From Sphingomonas natans (GTDB lineage Bacteria > Pseudomonadota > Alphaproteobacteria > Sphingomonadales > Sphingomonadaceae): DNA of 64,000 nt. The DNA is taken from contig NZ_JAUOTP010000009.1 of the NCBI RefSeq assembly GCF_030546695.1, forward strand, positions 62,001 to 126,000, read 5' to 3'. The position numbers and the translations under genes are program-made. Numbering within the stretch: the stretch's first letter is position 1; each line of letters starts with the position of its first letter. The notes under the pieces are model-generated. The model saw only the letters and a program-made list of their open reading frames with translations, made no database searches and was not told where the DNA came from. This document shows positions 52,718 through 61,552 of this stretch, in pieces.

Positions 52718-53980
52718 TCACTTTTGCACCGTGATCGTGAAACGGGCCTCGCTGCCGCGATAGCTGCGACCCGCTAAGCCTGCGCCGCTTTGCTTACGCC
52801 GATCATAGTGGAGGCCCAGCTCCACGAAACGATTGACCAGCAACCGGAATCCCATGTTGGCAACGGTGCGACGATCGCGCCGATCAATCCCGCGGTACCG
52901 TTCTCGGGTCCTGGTCAGGCCAGCGTTGAGCAGAAGCCTCCGCATGGGTTCGTAATCAACTTTGCCCTCGACCTCGTCCGTCAGGATGCCGGCCGCAGAA
53001 AGAGTTGGGCTCTCGTTGATCGTCCGCCGGCCACGCGCGGATATCGTCACCAATGTCGTGACGTTCCAGGTGAGCGCCCCATCATAGGCAAACGCCGTAG
53101 CGGAGGGACTGTTATCGAAGCGTCGGTGCAGATAGCCCGCGCCGATCTCGCCCGAAATGAGGCGAGTAATCGCGAACTGGAGGCCGCCGAGAAGGGTATT
53201 CTGGCTCGAGCTCAGCAAGGCGGCGGACGTCACTCTATCGTAGTGCTCGCGCTGGTGCGCACCCTGAACGAAAACGATTATGCCAGGGCCCACCAGATAG
53301 CCGAGCCGAGCCGTTACGCCGGATTCCTCATGATCGCGGTAAGATTGGTCGATGCGCTGCGATCCGACGCGCGCATCCTGATAGGACAGGTGGTCAATGC
53401 TCCCGCCAATCTGCGCTAGCAAACCGCCTGTGGCGCGACGGATCGTCGCCCCGCCGCCAACCTGTGCAAACCGGATAGGCTCGCCGCGGGTGACGATGTC
53501 GCCGGCCGTGCCCCGCCGCTCGATCGAGCGATTTGCATGTGCTTCGCCATCGATCAGCAGGCTACCGGTCAGATCTAGCCGTCCGGATAGAGCGCTGTTA
53601 TACTGATCATTATTTTCGGCTCGCGCGTTCGGATATCGTTCAAAGAAGGCGTCCGCGTTGAGCTTGAGTTGATGACGGTGCCAGTCGCTACGCAGCTGGA
53701 GTGACGGCCGCAAAGTAAAGACCGAGCTCCGACGAATGTTGCGATCGACATCATAAATATTGCTGTCGTAGCCCGAGACGCCTTGCATGGTTGGATAAAG
53801 TGTGAAGCCGCCGAGACGGATCCCGATAGGGTCTAATCCCGGCCGTGATCGGGTCAAGATTTCGTTGCCGGCCACGCTTGAAGCGGGCTGCGCCAGCGCG
53901 TTCATCGGCCGAGCGGTGAGCGTGACCACCGCAAAGCCAATAAGCCGCAGCATCCGCCTAGCCGTTGCCGCGTGCTGCAC
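52718..53980 (-). CDS. Outer-membrane beta-barrel protein (BBP2-like) of the exopolysaccharide operon
   Basis: A 420-residue protein from GTG with AAGGGGG about 11 bases upstream; ATG 53953 is an alternative. Signal peptide followed by a run of alternating amphipathic strands (FTLYPTMQGVSGYDSNIYDV, FTLRPSLQLRSDWHRHQLKL, ... FVELGLHYDRRK ... RFTITVQK). GYDSNIYD is the hallmark of the putative beta-barrel porin 2 family often found first in sphingomonad/rhizobial polysaccharide operons. Probable role: outer-membrane step of export or anchoring. First gene of the minus-strand operon. Confidence 0.8.
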   Translation of the reverse strand: MQHAATARRMLRLIGFAVVTLTARPMNALAQPASSVAGNEILTRSRPGLDPIGIRLGGFTLYPTMQGVSGYDSNIYDVDRNIRRSSVFTLRPSLQLRSDWHRHQLKLNADAFFERYPNARAENNDQYNSALSGRLDLTGSLLIDGEAHANRSIERRGTAGDIVTRGEPIRFAQVGGGATIRRATGGLLAQIGGSIDHLSYQDARVGSQRIDQSYRDHEESGVTARLGYLVGPGIIVFVQGAHQREHYDRVTSAALLSSSQNTLLGGLQFAITRLISGEIGAGYLHRRFDNSPSATAFAYDGALTWNVTTLVTISARGRRTINESPTLSAAGILTDEVEGKVDYEPMRRLLLNAGLTRTRERYRGIDRRDRRTVANMGFRLLVNRFVELGLHYDRRKQSGAGLAGRSYRGSEARFTITVQK

Positions 53981-54345
53981 CTAGTATCCGCCCCCTTCAT
54001 CATCGTGATAAAGTTCTCCGAGTCCAGATATGGATCGATGAATCAGTCAGATCGTCGGTTAAGACCCCCGCATCGTCTATCGCCCATAAGGGGTAACCTA
54101 AGGCCAATGGGACTACGCACTGAGGTTACTTTGCCATATCCACGGCTGACGCTATGACTTGCTATTAAATTATGGCTCGCTCTTAAATATTGTAAATATT
54201 GTGAGGATTTAGATCCTTGATGGGCACGATTCACAGGCCAAGATCCCGCAACCGAACTTGGCGGGCGCATAATCATCTGACGAGGAAGCGCGGACTGCCT
54301 ACCGGGCCAGTCGCGCTGTTGTGCGCAATCAGACGGGGCTGATCG
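53981..54345. promoter_or_regulatory. Divergent promoter region of the two exopolysaccharide operons
   Basis: 365 bases between divergent genes, with an AT-rich core at 54125-54215. For the + direction TTGCCA (54131) with TATGAC after 16 bases, or TTGCTA with TTAAAT after 18, are possible -35/-10 pairs. A 9-base tandem repeat (TAAATATTG twice, 54184-54201) lies in the core and could be a regulator site. Assignments are by eye only. Confidence 0.4.
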
Positions 54346-55323
54346 ATGGGCGAGCTCCCCCGGGACCCACTTGGAATGCGGCTGCGCAGGCTGCTCAACG
54401 CTGTGGTCGATGAAGCCACGCCCCGGCTGGCGACGTTTGTCTTCCGGAACCGAGCGGGCCGGCTGCCCATTCTGCCCAGCTCGTTGAAAAATTTGGAGCG
54501 CGGCGAGGTCATCAATCCAAAAATCGCAGCACCGACGACGCGGGCCGCGTCATGCCCAAAGATAATCTTCCAAACCTGGAAAAGCAGGTCAGAGATTCCA
54601 GATAACTACCGGTACTGGCACGGCACGTTCCGGGCTAAAAATCCCGAACATGTAGTGATACTGTGGGACGACGATGACAATCGTCGTTTTATCGCGGAAG
54701 AGTTTCCGTGGTTTCTAAATACGTATAATTCGTATCCATCGGAAATATATCGCGCCGATGTTGTGAGATACTTCTTCCTTTTCCGCTACGGTGGGATTTA
54801 TGCGGATCTGGATACAGAGTGTCTGAGATCGGTGGACGAAACCACAGCGCTGGGAGACGTCGTGCTTTGCAGGATGGGTGCCGACCGCGCGTTCCCGCAC
54901 TCGGTACCCAATGCGGTCATGGCGTCCAGGCCCGGCGAAATATTCTGGCTCTATGTTGTGCTGCTTGCGCGTCTGGCTAGCGCCGACATGTCGCGAGACG
55001 TCAAGGGGGGGCCGGAAGCGATGACCGGACCCGTGCTTCTCAAAAATGCATTAGACGACTTCGTCCGGCTTGACCGGGCCAGCGCGTGGGCCGCGGTCGG
55101 CGCGATCAGAGCATTGCTGACCTCTGAACAGCGCGGTATCCTCAGCCAAGGCTCCATTAGGGTGTTAAAGCCCAAGTCCTGGTACCCCTTGGACTGGACC
55201 AACCCGATCCATAAATTGCTCCGCAGTCAGCTTCTCGACCGCCGTCAGCTATTGCCAGCGGATGTAGCGCGCGCGCTGTTCCCTGGATCGACCGTCGTAA
55301 CGTATTGGAGCCACTCATGGTGA
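54346..55323 (+). CDS. Glycosyltransferase family 32 (DXD) protein
   Basis: A 325-residue protein. The core PKIIFQTWKSRSEIPDNYRY, WDDDDNRRFI, YRADVVRYFFLFRYGGIYAD and LDTECL with the DXD metal/sugar-nucleotide site (D-L-D) is the GT32 / Gly_transf_sug signature. It transfers a hexose to an acceptor sugar in the cytoplasm. The composition of its middle is somewhat AT-richer than its neighbours. The stop overlaps the following oxygenase gene. First gene of the second + strand polysaccharide block. Confidence 0.88.
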   Translation: MGELPRDPLGMRLRRLLNAVVDEATPRLATFVFRNRAGRLPILPSSLKNLERGEVINPKIAAPTTRAASCPKIIFQTWKSRSEIPDNYRYWHGTFRAKNPEHVVILWDDDDNRRFIAEEFPWFLNTYNSYPSEIYRADVVRYFFLFRYGGIYADLDTECLRSVDETTALGDVVLCRMGADRAFPHSVPNAVMASRPGEIFWLYVVLLARLASADMSRDVKGGPEAMTGPVLLKNALDDFVRLDRASAWAAVGAIRALLTSEQRGILSQGSIRVLKPKSWYPLDWTNPIHKLLRSQLLDRRQLLPADVARALFPGSTVVTYWSHSW

Positions 55324-56237
55324 TCGAGCGCAGCTCGGTAGGATCGGCTGGATGTCCGCCCTCGGCTGACCCCGGAGCGGCTGTCGACGGTGTGATATCG
55401 GCATCGTCCGAGCGCGAAACTGCGTTCGAGCCCGACATGCTGGAGACGCTCATCCTTTTGAGGCTTGGCTCGGAACGCGAACGCGTCTCCGCTGACTTTC
55501 GACGCTCGCGGGAACAGGGTTGCGGGACCGCGATCGTCGACGATCTCCTTCCGACAGCGGTGCGTGAAGCGATCTTCAGCGCTGTTCCCACGAAGGATCT
55601 CATGCTGCGTCGGCAGTCGCTGGGCGAGCGGAAATATTGCATGGCGCAGACCGTGGTGATGCCATCTACGCTTCAAAACTGCGTGAAGGCTTTTGCTTCG
55701 CCAGAATTGGCTGACGCCCTAAGCGGGATGATCGACGTAGGTAGGTTGGTTCCGGACGCCAATCTCTACAATGGCGGTGTTACGGTGATGAGCCCTGGCG
55801 ACTTTATGCGTCCTCATCTCGACAATTCACATAATCGCAACCGGCGGCGCCGCCGCCGGCTTGTCGCGCTCTATTACCTCTCCCCGGTTTGGGAAGATCG
55901 GAACGGTGGTGAGCTTAGAATCTGGTCGTGCGACCCGGTGCGGCAATTGCAGGCTATATCCTTCAGACCGAACCGGCTCGTTCTCTTGGAGGTCAGCGAT
56001 ACAGCTTGGCATTCAGTCGAGCCAATTCATGGCGATGCTGATCGCATCAACCTGACCACCTATTACTACGAAGCCGAAGAGACACGCGAGCCGGTTCGGC
56101 TTACCCGTTTCATGGGGTGGCCGGGAGAAACGATCATCAAACACGTTCTGAAAGGCCAATTTCATCTACGAATGCTCGGACAGAAAGTCGGCGCAGCGTA
56201 TTTTACCCGAAATTCGCACATCGATCATGCGGGCTAA
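55317..56237 (+). CDS. 2-oxoglutarate-Fe(II) oxygenase (prolyl-4-hydroxylase-like)
   Basis: A 306-residue protein starting in the end of the GT32 gene (ATG 55317 or GTG 55320). Fe ligands HxD in FMRPHLDNSHN and the distal His in DTAWHSVEPI, followed by the 2-oxoglutarate Arg in DRINLTTYYY, give a complete 2OG-FeII_Oxy_3 domain. The first ~60 residues look like a separate linker. In a polysaccharide locus it may hydroxylate a sugar, an acyl group or an amino-acid substituent. Substrate not deducible. Confidence 0.8.
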   Translation: MVIERSSVGSAGCPPSADPGAAVDGVISASSERETAFEPDMLETLILLRLGSERERVSADFRRSREQGCGTAIVDDLLPTAVREAIFSAVPTKDLMLRRQSLGERKYCMAQTVVMPSTLQNCVKAFASPELADALSGMIDVGRLVPDANLYNGGVTVMSPGDFMRPHLDNSHNRNRRRRRRLVALYYLSPVWEDRNGGELRIWSCDPVRQLQAISFRPNRLVLLEVSDTAWHSVEPIHGDADRINLTTYYYEAEETREPVRLTRFMGWPGETIIKHVLKGQFHLRMLGQKVGAAYFTRNSHIDHAG

Positions 56238-56284
56238 CGGGCGTCCGGCCCGCATGACCCGATCCGTTCGCGACCTCTCGGTAC

Positions 56285-57409
56285 GTGTCACTGGTGGATG
56301 AGGTCGATGCCATCGTTTGTGGCGCTGGCGCGGTCGGGCTCGCTGTCGCGCGCGCTTTGGCTCGCTCTGGCCGTGAAGTGTTGCTCTTAGAGCGCGAGAG
56401 GCAATTCGGGACGGGCACCAGCTCCCGCAACAGCGAGGTGATTCACGCTGGAATTTACTACGCACCGGGATCGCTCAAGGCCGCTCTATGCGTTCTTGGC
56501 CGCGACCAGCTCTATCACTTCTGCGAAGAACACCATGTTCCCCATCGCCGGATCGGCAAACTCATCGTGGCGCGCGACGCGCGCGAGCTGAGTAAGCTTT
56601 CAGAGATCGCATATCGGGCTGCACAAGCGGGCGTCAGTCTGGTCGAGATGGACGCGGGTAAAGTGAGCGAACTGGAGCCGGCGCTATCGTGCGAGGCGGC
56701 CCTCTTTTCCCCTCTCACAGGGATTATTGATACGCACGTATATATGCAAACTTTGCTCGGATCCGCTGAAGCGGCCGGGGCCACCCTGGCATGCGACGTC
56801 GATATTGCTGCCGTTGAACGACGCCGAGGTCTTTGGCAGGTTTGGCTGGCGGGAGCGCGCAGTCCGGTGGTTGCCGCGCCGATCTTCGTCAATGCAGCCG
56901 GTCTCGGCGCGCAGCGCCTCGCGGTGCTAATCGACTCCTTGAATCCCAGCCATATCCCCACTCTCCACATGGCACGGGGTCATTATTTTGCTTATTCCGG
57001 CCGCGTTCCGTTTAACCATCTCATATATCCCGTTCCCGTTCTTGGCGGCCTTGGGACTCATCTGACCCTCGACCTTGCCGGAGGGGCGCGCTTTGGGCCC
57101 GACATCGAATGGATAAATGACATCGACTACCGGGTCGACACCGCCCGGCATGCCCAATTTGCGGCCGCAGCCACCGCGCTCTGGCCGGGGCTGGATACCA
57201 CGCGGTTAAGGCCGGACTTTGCGGGCATCCGGCCAAAACTATGCGGACCGGGCGAGGCTGATGCCGATTTTGTGGTTCAAGGACCTGAAGTGCATGGCCT
57301 CGAAGGTCTTGTCAGCCTTTTTGGCATCGAATCGCCGGGTCTGACGGCTTCTCTTGCGCTCGCAGATCTCGTTTGCGCGCGGCTGGAGATAGTTCAGGGC
57401 CGCGCTTAA
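56285..57409 (+). CDS. L-2-hydroxyglutarate oxidase-like FAD-dependent oxidoreductase
   Basis: A 374-residue protein from GTG. Rossmann FAD site AIVCGAGAVGLAVARALA and LLLERERQFGTGTSSRNSEV lead to the signature HAGIYYAPGSLKAALCVLG, typical of LhgO/L2HGDH. Later HYFAYSGRVPFNHLIYPVP and the C-terminal FGIESPGLTASLALADLV complete the family. By family it oxidises L-2-hydroxyglutarate to 2-oxoglutarate, transferring electrons to quinone or oxygen. Next to a 2OG-dependent oxygenase and inside sugar genes, it could instead act on a hydroxyacid made for polymer decoration. Confidence 0.82.
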   Translation: MSLVDEVDAIVCGAGAVGLAVARALARSGREVLLLERERQFGTGTSSRNSEVIHAGIYYAPGSLKAALCVLGRDQLYHFCEEHHVPHRRIGKLIVARDARELSKLSEIAYRAAQAGVSLVEMDAGKVSELEPALSCEAALFSPLTGIIDTHVYMQTLLGSAEAAGATLACDVDIAAVERRRGLWQVWLAGARSPVVAAPIFVNAAGLGAQRLAVLIDSLNPSHIPTLHMARGHYFAYSGRVPFNHLIYPVPVLGGLGTHLTLDLAGGARFGPDIEWINDIDYRVDTARHAQFAAAATALWPGLDTTRLRPDFAGIRPKLCGPGEADADFVVQGPEVHGLEGLVSLFGIESPGLTASLALADLVCARLEIVQGRA

Positions 57410-57539
57410 TGCCTCGCTCAATCCAGCATCAATCTTTAGAGGTATCCAGTTTGAACTATTGCTGAGAGATCATCTCTAATTCAAGCTTCTACCGTGCAAT
57501 GGGACAGAATCATGTGCCAAAAGCAAACGGGGAAAAGAC
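57410..57539 (+). promoter_or_regulatory. Possible promoter and palindromic operator before the CDP-sugar genes
   Basis: TTGAAC (57451-57456) with TCTAAT (57475-57480) after 18 bases is a plausible sigma70 promoter. A perfect 13-base palindrome AGAGATcATCTCT (57465-57477) lies between and over the -10, a position expected for a repressor operator. Confidence 0.4.
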
Positions 57540-58313
57540 TTGAAGGCTATGATCCTAGCCGGGGGACTCGGCACTAGGCTATCGGAGGAGACCTCCGTTA
57601 TGCCGAAACCACTCGTGGAGATTGGTAGCGAGCCGATACTTTGGCACATCATGAAGATCATACGTGGTCACGGTATCAGGGAGTTCATCGTTTGCTGTGG
57701 CTACAAAGGATTACTGATAAAGAGATACTTCGCTGAGTATGGACTTCGAGCTCTCAATGTCACCTATGACCTCGCAGAGTCGTCTGTCGAATATCGCGAT
57801 CGACATGGCGAAGACTGGCGGGTGACGTTGCTCGACACGGGACTTGATACAATGACCGGCGGACGTTTGAGACGCGCCGCGGACCTCCTTGACGACGAGC
57901 CGTTCCTCATGACGTACGGCGACGGGGTGGGAAACATCGATATTTCGGCACTTGTCGATTTTCATCGATCCCACGGTAAGCTCGCTACGGTCACGGCCGT
58001 CCAGCCGACTGGCCGTTTCGGAGCGATGTATCTTGCAGAGCAGGATCCTCACGTTCGGGCGTTCAAAGAGAAGCCTGACGGTGACGGCACCTGGATTAGC
58101 GGTGGCTTCTTTGTGCTGGATCCGCGCGCGCTCGACCTCGTCACCGGCGACGACTGCGTCTGGGAGCATGGTCCGATGGGGGCGCTGACCGAAGCAGGAG
58201 AGCTCGTCGCATACCGCCATCAGGGCTTTTGGCATCCGATGGATACGCTGCGCGACAAGCATGTGCTCAATGAGCTCTGGAATTCGGGCAAGGCGCCCTG
58301 GCAGACATGGTGA
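57540..58313 (+). CDS. rfbF: Glucose-1-phosphate cytidylyltransferase
   Basis: A 257-residue protein from TTG, with GGGGA upstream; the family begins MKA-ILAGG, so TTG is the right start. Motifs: ILAGGLGTRLSEET, MPKPLVEIGSEPILWHIMK, MTYGDGVGNIDI and FKEKPDGDGTWISGGFFV, all characteristic of RfbF/DdhA rather than RmlA. It makes CDP-glucose from CTP and glucose-1-phosphate, the entry to CDP-linked deoxy or branched sugars. The next step, CDP-glucose 4,6-dehydratase (rfbG), is not in this window. Confidence 0.93.
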   Translation: MKAMILAGGLGTRLSEETSVMPKPLVEIGSEPILWHIMKIIRGHGIREFIVCCGYKGLLIKRYFAEYGLRALNVTYDLAESSVEYRDRHGEDWRVTLLDTGLDTMTGGRLRRAADLLDDEPFLMTYGDGVGNIDISALVDFHRSHGKLATVTAVQPTGRFGAMYLAEQDPHVRAFKEKPDGDGTWISGGFFVLDPRALDLVTGDDCVWEHGPMGALTEAGELVAYRHQGFWHPMDTLRDKHVLNELWNSGKAPWQTW

Positions 58314-58915
58314 GCGCGCTCGCTGGGACGGGCGACGCGCCGCCTTCTTCAGAGATGACGATCCATGCGATCGGGAATACCGACGCCAGGCTCATCTCGC
58401 CGCGCGTACACCGGGATGGTCGCGGCGCCTTCGCCCGCAGCTGGTCCGCCGACATTTTTTCAGCCGCCGGCATCGATTTCACGCCGGTGCAGGGGAATGT
58501 GTCGTTCACACGCCGGCGCGGCGTAATCCGCGGAATGCATTTCCAGCGCGACCCATGGCCGGATGCCAAGATCGTTCGTTGTAGTATGGGCCGCATTTGG
58601 GACGTGATCGTCGACCTGCGCCCTGGGTCTGAGCAATTTGGCCAGCCGCAGGTTCGTGAACTTTCGTGCGAAAGCTGGGTGATGCTCTACGTGCCACCTG
58701 GCTTCGCGCATGGTTTTCAGACGCTGACAGATCATGTGATCGTCGAATATCTCATGGGCGAGCGCTACGTGCCTTCAGCGTATGATGGCTTCCGCTACGA
58801 CGATCCAGCGGTTGCCGTTCGATGGCCTGAGCCGATCTCGAGCATCTCCGCCTCAGATCTGAAATGGGCGCCGCTTGCAGGCCGTGTGTCGGGCTTTGGA
58901 TCGAACGATCAATGA
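58307..58915 (+). CDS. RmlC-like sugar 3,5-epimerase
   Basis: A 202-residue cupin protein starting in the end of rfbF (ATG 58307; GTG 58310 also possible). RmlC family features: NVSFTRRRGVIRGMHFQRDP with the catalytic His, IWDVIVDLRPGS, MLYVPPGFAHGFQTLTD, and the Tyr region YVPSAYDGFRYDDP. It would epimerise a 4-keto-6-deoxy sugar at C3 and/or C5. Beside a CDP-glucose pathway the donor is probably CDP-linked rather than dTDP-linked. Stop overlaps the next gene by four bases. Confidence 0.85.
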   Translation: MVSALAGTGDAPPSSEMTIHAIGNTDARLISPRVHRDGRGAFARSWSADIFSAAGIDFTPVQGNVSFTRRRGVIRGMHFQRDPWPDAKIVRCSMGRIWDVIVDLRPGSEQFGQPQVRELSCESWVMLYVPPGFAHGFQTLTDHVIVEYLMGERYVPSAYDGFRYDDPAVAVRWPEPISSISASDLKWAPLAGRVSGFGSNDQ

Positions 58916-60234
58916 AGGGTGGAAGTTCTGAACTTTCTGCACGCGGCCTGATCACAAGGCCGTTGATCGATCTGCACGAAATGGTGCGCCGCCTTTATCC
59001 TCTTCCGCGCAGCCTTACCGGAGATGGCGTCCGCGAGACACTTCGGCAAATCGCGCGCGATATCCCACTAGAGATCCACGAAGTTCCTAGTGGAACGCCG
59101 GTTCTCGATTGGGAAGTGCCACTCGAGTGGACCATTCGCAAAGCCACGATCCGGACATTGTCCGGCGATAAGATCGTTGATTGGGCGGATAACAATCTTC
59201 ACGTGGTCGGCTATAGCCAACCGGTTAATCGGCTTGTGTCTCGTGCAGAACTTGCGCGACATGTCCACACGCTTCCGGACTTGCCGGACGCAATTCCGTA
59301 CCGCACCGGCTATTATGCACAAAGCTGGGGGTTCTGTCTGTCGCACTCGCATTGGTCGTCGATGACCGACGAGATCTACCGGGTCTACATTGACAGTGAC
59401 TTGGTGTCGGGCTCGATGAGTTACGGAGAGGCCTTCTTTCCTGGCAACTCCGAGGATGAAATCGTTGTAACAGCCCATGTCTGCCATCCCAGTCTGGCCA
59501 ACGACAATCTGTCGGGCATCGCCGTCGCCACGGCGCTCGCCGCTCGTCGTAATCTCAGCGGCCCGGGCCGCCTCGGGCTGCGTATCCTCTTCCTGCCGGG
59601 AACAGTCGGCGCGATCACATGGCTTGCTCACAACGAATTCAAGCTCGATAGGATCAAGCATGGCTTGGTGCTGACCTGCATCGGCGACACTGGACCGTTC
59701 CATTACAAGCAGAGCCGCAGCAACGCCCCAATCGACAGGGCCGTTGCGCATGTTCTGAACAATGGCGAGCATGAGTTCGAGATCCGGTCATTCGAGCCCT
59801 ATGGTTACGACGAGCGGCAGTTCTGCTCGCCTGGCTTCGATCTTCCGTTCGGCTGCCTGATGCGCGCCGTACACGGCAACTTCCGCGAATATCATACCTC
59901 GCTGGATGACTGCGCGTTTGTCACTGCAAGGGCCCTGACGGAGTCATATCAAGTCGTGACGCGGCTCGTCGACCTCTTGGACGCAAATCGCAAACTCCTT
60001 CGCCAGGACGGGCGTGGCGAGCCGCAACTCGGCCGCCGCGGCCTGTATCGCGCGTTAGCTGGACAAGCGGATGCGGGCGGAGCCACGCAGATGGATCTGC
60101 TCTGGGTGCTCAACCTCGCAGACGGCAATCACAGCCTGCTCGATATGGCGGAACGCGCCAAAATTCCCTTCGCCCGGCTCGATGCTGCCGCGGTCATCGC
60201 CGAGCAGCACGGGCTCATTAGAGAGGTAGATTAG
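58912..60234 (+). CDS. DUF4910 peptidase-like protein with altered active-site motif
   Basis: A 440-residue protein coupled by an ATGA overlap. N-terminal LYPLPRSLTGDGVRETLRQI, VPLEWTIRKATIRTLSGDKI and YYAQSWGFCLSHSHWSSM are typical of DUF4910 (M28-like aminopeptidase) proteins in nucleotide-sugar clusters. Metal-site segment TAHVCHPSLANDNLSG (H189, D198) and REYHTSLDD are kept. The segment usually read as PETIG reads PGTVG here, so a likely acidic ligand or base is replaced by Gly230. A C-terminal winged-helix-like part (~375-440). It may be a non-peptidase that acts on sugar amides, or be inactive. Confidence 0.78.
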   Translation: MKGGSSELSARGLITRPLIDLHEMVRRLYPLPRSLTGDGVRETLRQIARDIPLEIHEVPSGTPVLDWEVPLEWTIRKATIRTLSGDKIVDWADNNLHVVGYSQPVNRLVSRAELARHVHTLPDLPDAIPYRTGYYAQSWGFCLSHSHWSSMTDEIYRVYIDSDLVSGSMSYGEAFFPGNSEDEIVVTAHVCHPSLANDNLSGIAVATALAARRNLSGPGRLGLRILFLPGTVGAITWLAHNEFKLDRIKHGLVLTCIGDTGPFHYKQSRSNAPIDRAVAHVLNNGEHEFEIRSFEPYGYDERQFCSPGFDLPFGCLMRAVHGNFREYHTSLDDCAFVTARALTESYQVVTRLVDLLDANRKLLRQDGRGEPQLGRRGLYRALAGQADAGGATQMDLLWVLNLADGNHSLLDMAERAKIPFARLDAAAVIAEQHGLIREVD

Positions 60235-60236
60235 CC

Positions 60237-61526
60237 ATGGCGACGACCGACATTTTCGCACCGCCCCGCCCACAGCCTTTATCCGAACGCCTCGCGTCCT
60301 GCCGCTCCTGCGCGAGCGACGACCTCGAGCGTGTACTTGATTTGGGAATGCAACCCATCGCCAACGCGCTGGTCGAGGTCGATGACGTTGATAGCAGGGA
60401 GGCGCGCTTCCCGCTGGAGCTGATGGTCTGCCGCTCGTGCAGTCTGTGCCAGGTCAGCGAGACGATCCCCCCGACGTCCCTCTTCGGCAACGATTATCCA
60501 TACTTCTCCTCATTCATTCCCGCACTGCTTGAGCATAGTCGCGCCCATGTCGAAGCCCTGATTGCGGAACGTAAGCTCGGTCCCGACGATCTTATCGTGG
60601 AGGTCGCCAGCAACGACGGCTATTTACTCCAAGCCTTCCGGGATGCGGACATCCCCATATTAGGAATAGACCCCGCAAAAGGCCCAGCGGACGCGTCCGC
60701 GGCGCGCGGCATTCCAACGCTAAACGCCTTCTTCGACGCTGCGTTGGCTGAACAATTGACCGCCGATGGCACACGCGCCTCGGTGATGATCGCAAACAAT
60801 GTGCTTGCTCATGTCTCAAGCATCAATGACTTTGTAAGCGGTTTCTCGATTTTACTTGCAGATGATGGCATCGCAGAGTTTGAGTTTCCCTACATCGTCG
60901 AGTTGCTAAAGAGAAATGCATTTGACACAATCTATCACGAGCACATATTCTACTATTCATTGCAGGCTCTTGAGCCGTTGTTCGCACGTCATGGCCTGCA
61001 TTTGAATGATGCAACGCCGCTAGAGATTCATGGAGGTTCGCTAAGAATCCGCGTTAGCCATCAGCCCGGTCAGTCGATGCAGCTGATAACGCTCATGAAC
61101 CTAGAGAAGACACTTCGCCTGAACAGCCTCGAGCCATATATTGACTTCGCCGACCGCGTTAACGCCATCCGTGATGATCTGCGCTCGATGTTGACGGATA
61201 TTGTGGAAGGAGGAGGAACGATTGCGGCATATGGTGCCGCCGCGAAAGGGGCGACGCTGCTCAACTTCGTAGATCTTCCGAGCGGAATTATAAAGTATGT
61301 TGTCGACCGGAACATTCATAAAGTCGGCAAATATATGCCAGGGTTAATGTTGCCAATCCGCAACGTCGCTGAGTTTGAGCATTCACCGACCACACATCTG
61401 CTTATTTTGCCCTGGAACTTCGCTGATGAGATTATCTCTCAACAATGCGCATTCGCCAAGGCAGGCGGCAAGTTTCTGGTGGCAATTCCTAAGCCTCAGG
61501 TTGTCGACGTCCATTTTGGCCGTTGA
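60237..61526 (+). CDS. Sugar C-methyltransferase (TylCIII/NovU/TcaB9-like)
   Basis: A 429-residue protein. Zinc-binding N-terminus with C22-x2-C25 and C65-x2-C68 (Methyltransf_13), SAM-binding VEVASNDGYLLQAFRDADIP near 121, the catalytic region DTIYHEHIFYYSL, and a C-terminal Rossmann-like domain (TIAAYGAAAKGATLLNFVDL) of Methyltransf_14 type. These enzymes add a methyl group to C3 (or C5) of a 4-keto-6-deoxy nucleotide sugar. It therefore points to a branched sugar in the product polymer. Follows DUF4910 by 2 bases. Confidence 0.9.
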   Translation: MATTDIFAPPRPQPLSERLASCRSCASDDLERVLDLGMQPIANALVEVDDVDSREARFPLELMVCRSCSLCQVSETIPPTSLFGNDYPYFSSFIPALLEHSRAHVEALIAERKLGPDDLIVEVASNDGYLLQAFRDADIPILGIDPAKGPADASAARGIPTLNAFFDAALAEQLTADGTRASVMIANNVLAHVSSINDFVSGFSILLADDGIAEFEFPYIVELLKRNAFDTIYHEHIFYYSLQALEPLFARHGLHLNDATPLEIHGGSLRIRVSHQPGQSMQLITLMNLEKTLRLNSLEPYIDFADRVNAIRDDLRSMLTDIVEGGGTIAAYGAAAKGATLLNFVDLPSGIIKYVVDRNIHKVGKYMPGLMLPIRNVAEFEHSPTTHLLILPWNFADEIISQQCAFAKAGGKFLVAIPKPQVVDVHFGR

Positions 61527-61552
61527 TCGACCCTTTGACAAGGACCTGACCA

